Source of the DNA: Symsagittifera roscoffensis
Lineage: Eukaryota > Xenacoelomorpha > Acoela > Convolutidae
Direction: 5' to 3'
Length of the DNA: 64,000 nt
Assembly: GCF_963678635.1 (NCBI RefSeq)
Contig: NC_087070.1
Span: 32,916,695-32,980,694, forward strand
This document shows positions 62,358-64,000 of the stretch, piece by piece (the first letter of the stretch is position 1; every line of letters starts with the position of its first letter). Both the position numbers and the translations under genes were made by a program. The notes beneath the pieces are model-generated. The model was not told the DNA's origin. It did not search any database and saw only the letters and a program-made list of their open reading frames with translations.

Positions 62358-64000
62358 CATCCTCCGTAACTATGATCCCATAAGACAAATGTACATATTC
62401 TGCCCACTAACCAAATCCTTTGATGTTGAAGAGTTCCGCCCACTACTCGTCCCGCACGAATATTTACAGCCCCACTAAGTCCACATTCTAGAATACATTC
62501 ACAATACTAAATACAATTACAAGCTATATAAGCTAATCCTAAATACATCGCATGAATTCTCACTCAATAGTGAAGAGCACAACATCATCCGATAACTCGA
62601 GCTTCTATGGCCTCTCCTTCAGGTTAAAAATTTCATCCGCATGCTTGCCAAGCTCCTCACCTCATCAGACACTATTCGCACTAACTTCCCAAACGGATTT
62701 TTGGCCGACGACAACACTTTGTAAGTATAAATAATTATTTTAACTGATAAATTCAAAAACATATAACTATTCTTTATATATGTCTCACGCCCCTTTTTTA
62801 GATTTCACCATTCAATCATCTAAAACAAATAAAAACAAATAAAAAACTGTAAACTCTTTTCTATAAATTTTTCAAGTTCAATCTAACAGTCGCAGTATGT
62901 AATTGAAGTAGTGAATTTTTTTCCCAAAGCAGTATATTCATAAATTGAAAATTCCATCGCAGTAAATTAATGTTTCTATGTAGTAAATTCATTAAAAAAA
63001 TGCAAACAAATTGAAGAAAACTAACCTTTTTATAAGACGCTACTTCAATAAATTTGAATTCTTCACTCACCCATAAGTCACACACTCTTTCCACAATCGC
63101 ACAGCTCGTCCACGAAGAATTGTTTAAATAATGACTTTCAAGTTTAAACTTTCACTGATAACAACTCTAACTTGTTTTCACACGTTTCAAACTTTCCTTT
63201 AACCCAATTGGAAGGAATTATAAAAGTAAGCTAAACTAACCAACGCAGCTTACTAACGCCACAAAACCACAAACTAATAGCATGACTAAGAAAAAAAGTC
63301 CCACGGTACCCAAACCGGATTAAACCCAGATTAAAACTGGATAAATTATTCTTCTGAAAGCCACCTTCAAGTTTTTTTTAAAAACAAATAAAACACAAAA
63401 AAGTCGAAAGACAAACCCAAAACAAATGTTTCTGTTTTAAAGAAAAGGACACAACCAAAACAAAACAGAAAAACACGAAATGAAAATGTTACAAAAGGTT
63501 GAACATACAAAGAGACTCTGCACAAGAGGCCATAAAAATATAACCCACTTCTGGCCTTACCCACCATAACGACATCGCTCGAAGTAAATGCCCACGCCGA
63601 CTCCGATACTCTATTTTTGATAAGAGTGGCTCCAGAGTGAGCAACTCTTTAAAATAACCAAACTAAAATAAAAACTCTTTTGCGATAATAGCTAATAATA
63701 AATCATCAATAAAAATAAAACTTAACTAACAAGATGTAAGTATATAAATGCAATTTGAAAAGATTTCTTAGAGCCCAAGAAACGAGCAGCAAAAGAGATG
63801 ACAGCTCGACTACATTCGAACATTGGAATGGCAAATCTATTTGGTTTGTTGCCGAAGTAACTCTTCTCAACGGATTTTAAGTATGGACTCAACATCGCAG
63901 CAAAGGAAACCCATTGAACCAGACCAATGGCCATCTCGATGTTGATCTCACATACCAATTCTAGTCACTTGGCACTTCACACGGAAAAGTCAAACTTCAC
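62358..64000. repeat. Repeat R, copy III, running to the window edge
   Basis: Third copy, from CATCCTCCGTAACTATGA at about 62359, with the intron-like block at about 62721-62801 and the same GC-richer tail (63736 onward), cut by the end of the window. Confidence 0.85.
63722..63958 (-). CDS. Coding-like exon in the tail of repeat R copy III
   Basis: Minus frame of 78 residues, including VCEINIEMAIGLVQWVSF and FECSRAVISFAARFLGSKKS. It is a near copy of 61886-62140. Most differences between the two keep the frame. Function unknown. Confidence 0.3.
   Translation of the reverse strand: MVCEINIEMAIGLVQWVSFAAMLSPYLKSVEKSYFGNKPNRFAIPMFECSRAVISFAARFLGSKKSFQIAFIYLHLVS

Noticed and set aside
1-64000. 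Bacterial-style operons, CRISPR arrays, tRNA or rRNA genes
   Set aside because: None seen. All repeats are retroelement LTRs, satellites or duplications, and the genes are eukaryotic in type.

Overview
The window looks like invertebrate (metazoan) nuclear DNA, possibly nematode or another small-genome animal, but nothing here fixes the species. It is almost entirely nested retroelements around one recognisable host gene, an intact, apparently intronless FBXO9-type F-box gene (24254-25585, + strand). There are no bacterial operons, CRISPR arrays or rRNA/tRNA genes.

Region 1 (1-20072, minus strand, clearly GC-richer than the rest) reads as one giant, decayed Ty3-like LTR element (called E1), truncated by the window edge: a candidate 5' LTR at 20072-19196, a ~3 kb leader full of CGGAGGGT motifs, gag with two CCHC knuckles, protease, RT/RNase H, an acidic linker, integrase, a macro-domain-like module, and then a very long env-position ORF (coiled coil, SGNH-hydrolase-like segment, large C-terminal region) still open at base 1. 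At least ten in-frame stops (seven TAG, three TGA, no TAA) and about a dozen frameshifts break it.

Region 2 (20073-23932) holds a copia-type gag remnant (called G, minus strand) split by a solo LTR of the E1 family (22955-23837) and by a diverged LTR of a relative of E1 (21028-21900). Region 3 is the FBXO9 gene. Region 4 (25785-36068) is a complete young element (called E2, minus strand): two 439-bp LTRs differing at one base, a target-site duplication, a primer-binding site and one uninterrupted 2249-codon Gag-Pol polyprotein. Its last ~140 residues are a TARG1/OARD1-type macro (ADP-ribose-binding) domain. Together with the macro-like module of E1, this means two distinct Ty3-like elements in one window carry a macro module downstream of integrase. 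I consider that the main discovery.

Region 5 (36069-43400) holds LINE remnants with a 752-bp tandem duplication and a ~2 kb array of diverged ~160-bp repeats. Region 6 (~43.4-56.7 kb, + strand) is a heavily decayed AT-rich Ty3-like element (called E3) with gag, protease and RT remnants, no visible integrase, and an env-position reading frame. Region 7 (56.5-64 kb) holds three copies of a ~1.4-1.8 kb repeat with an intron-like block, a foldback element and small GC-richer coding-like islands.
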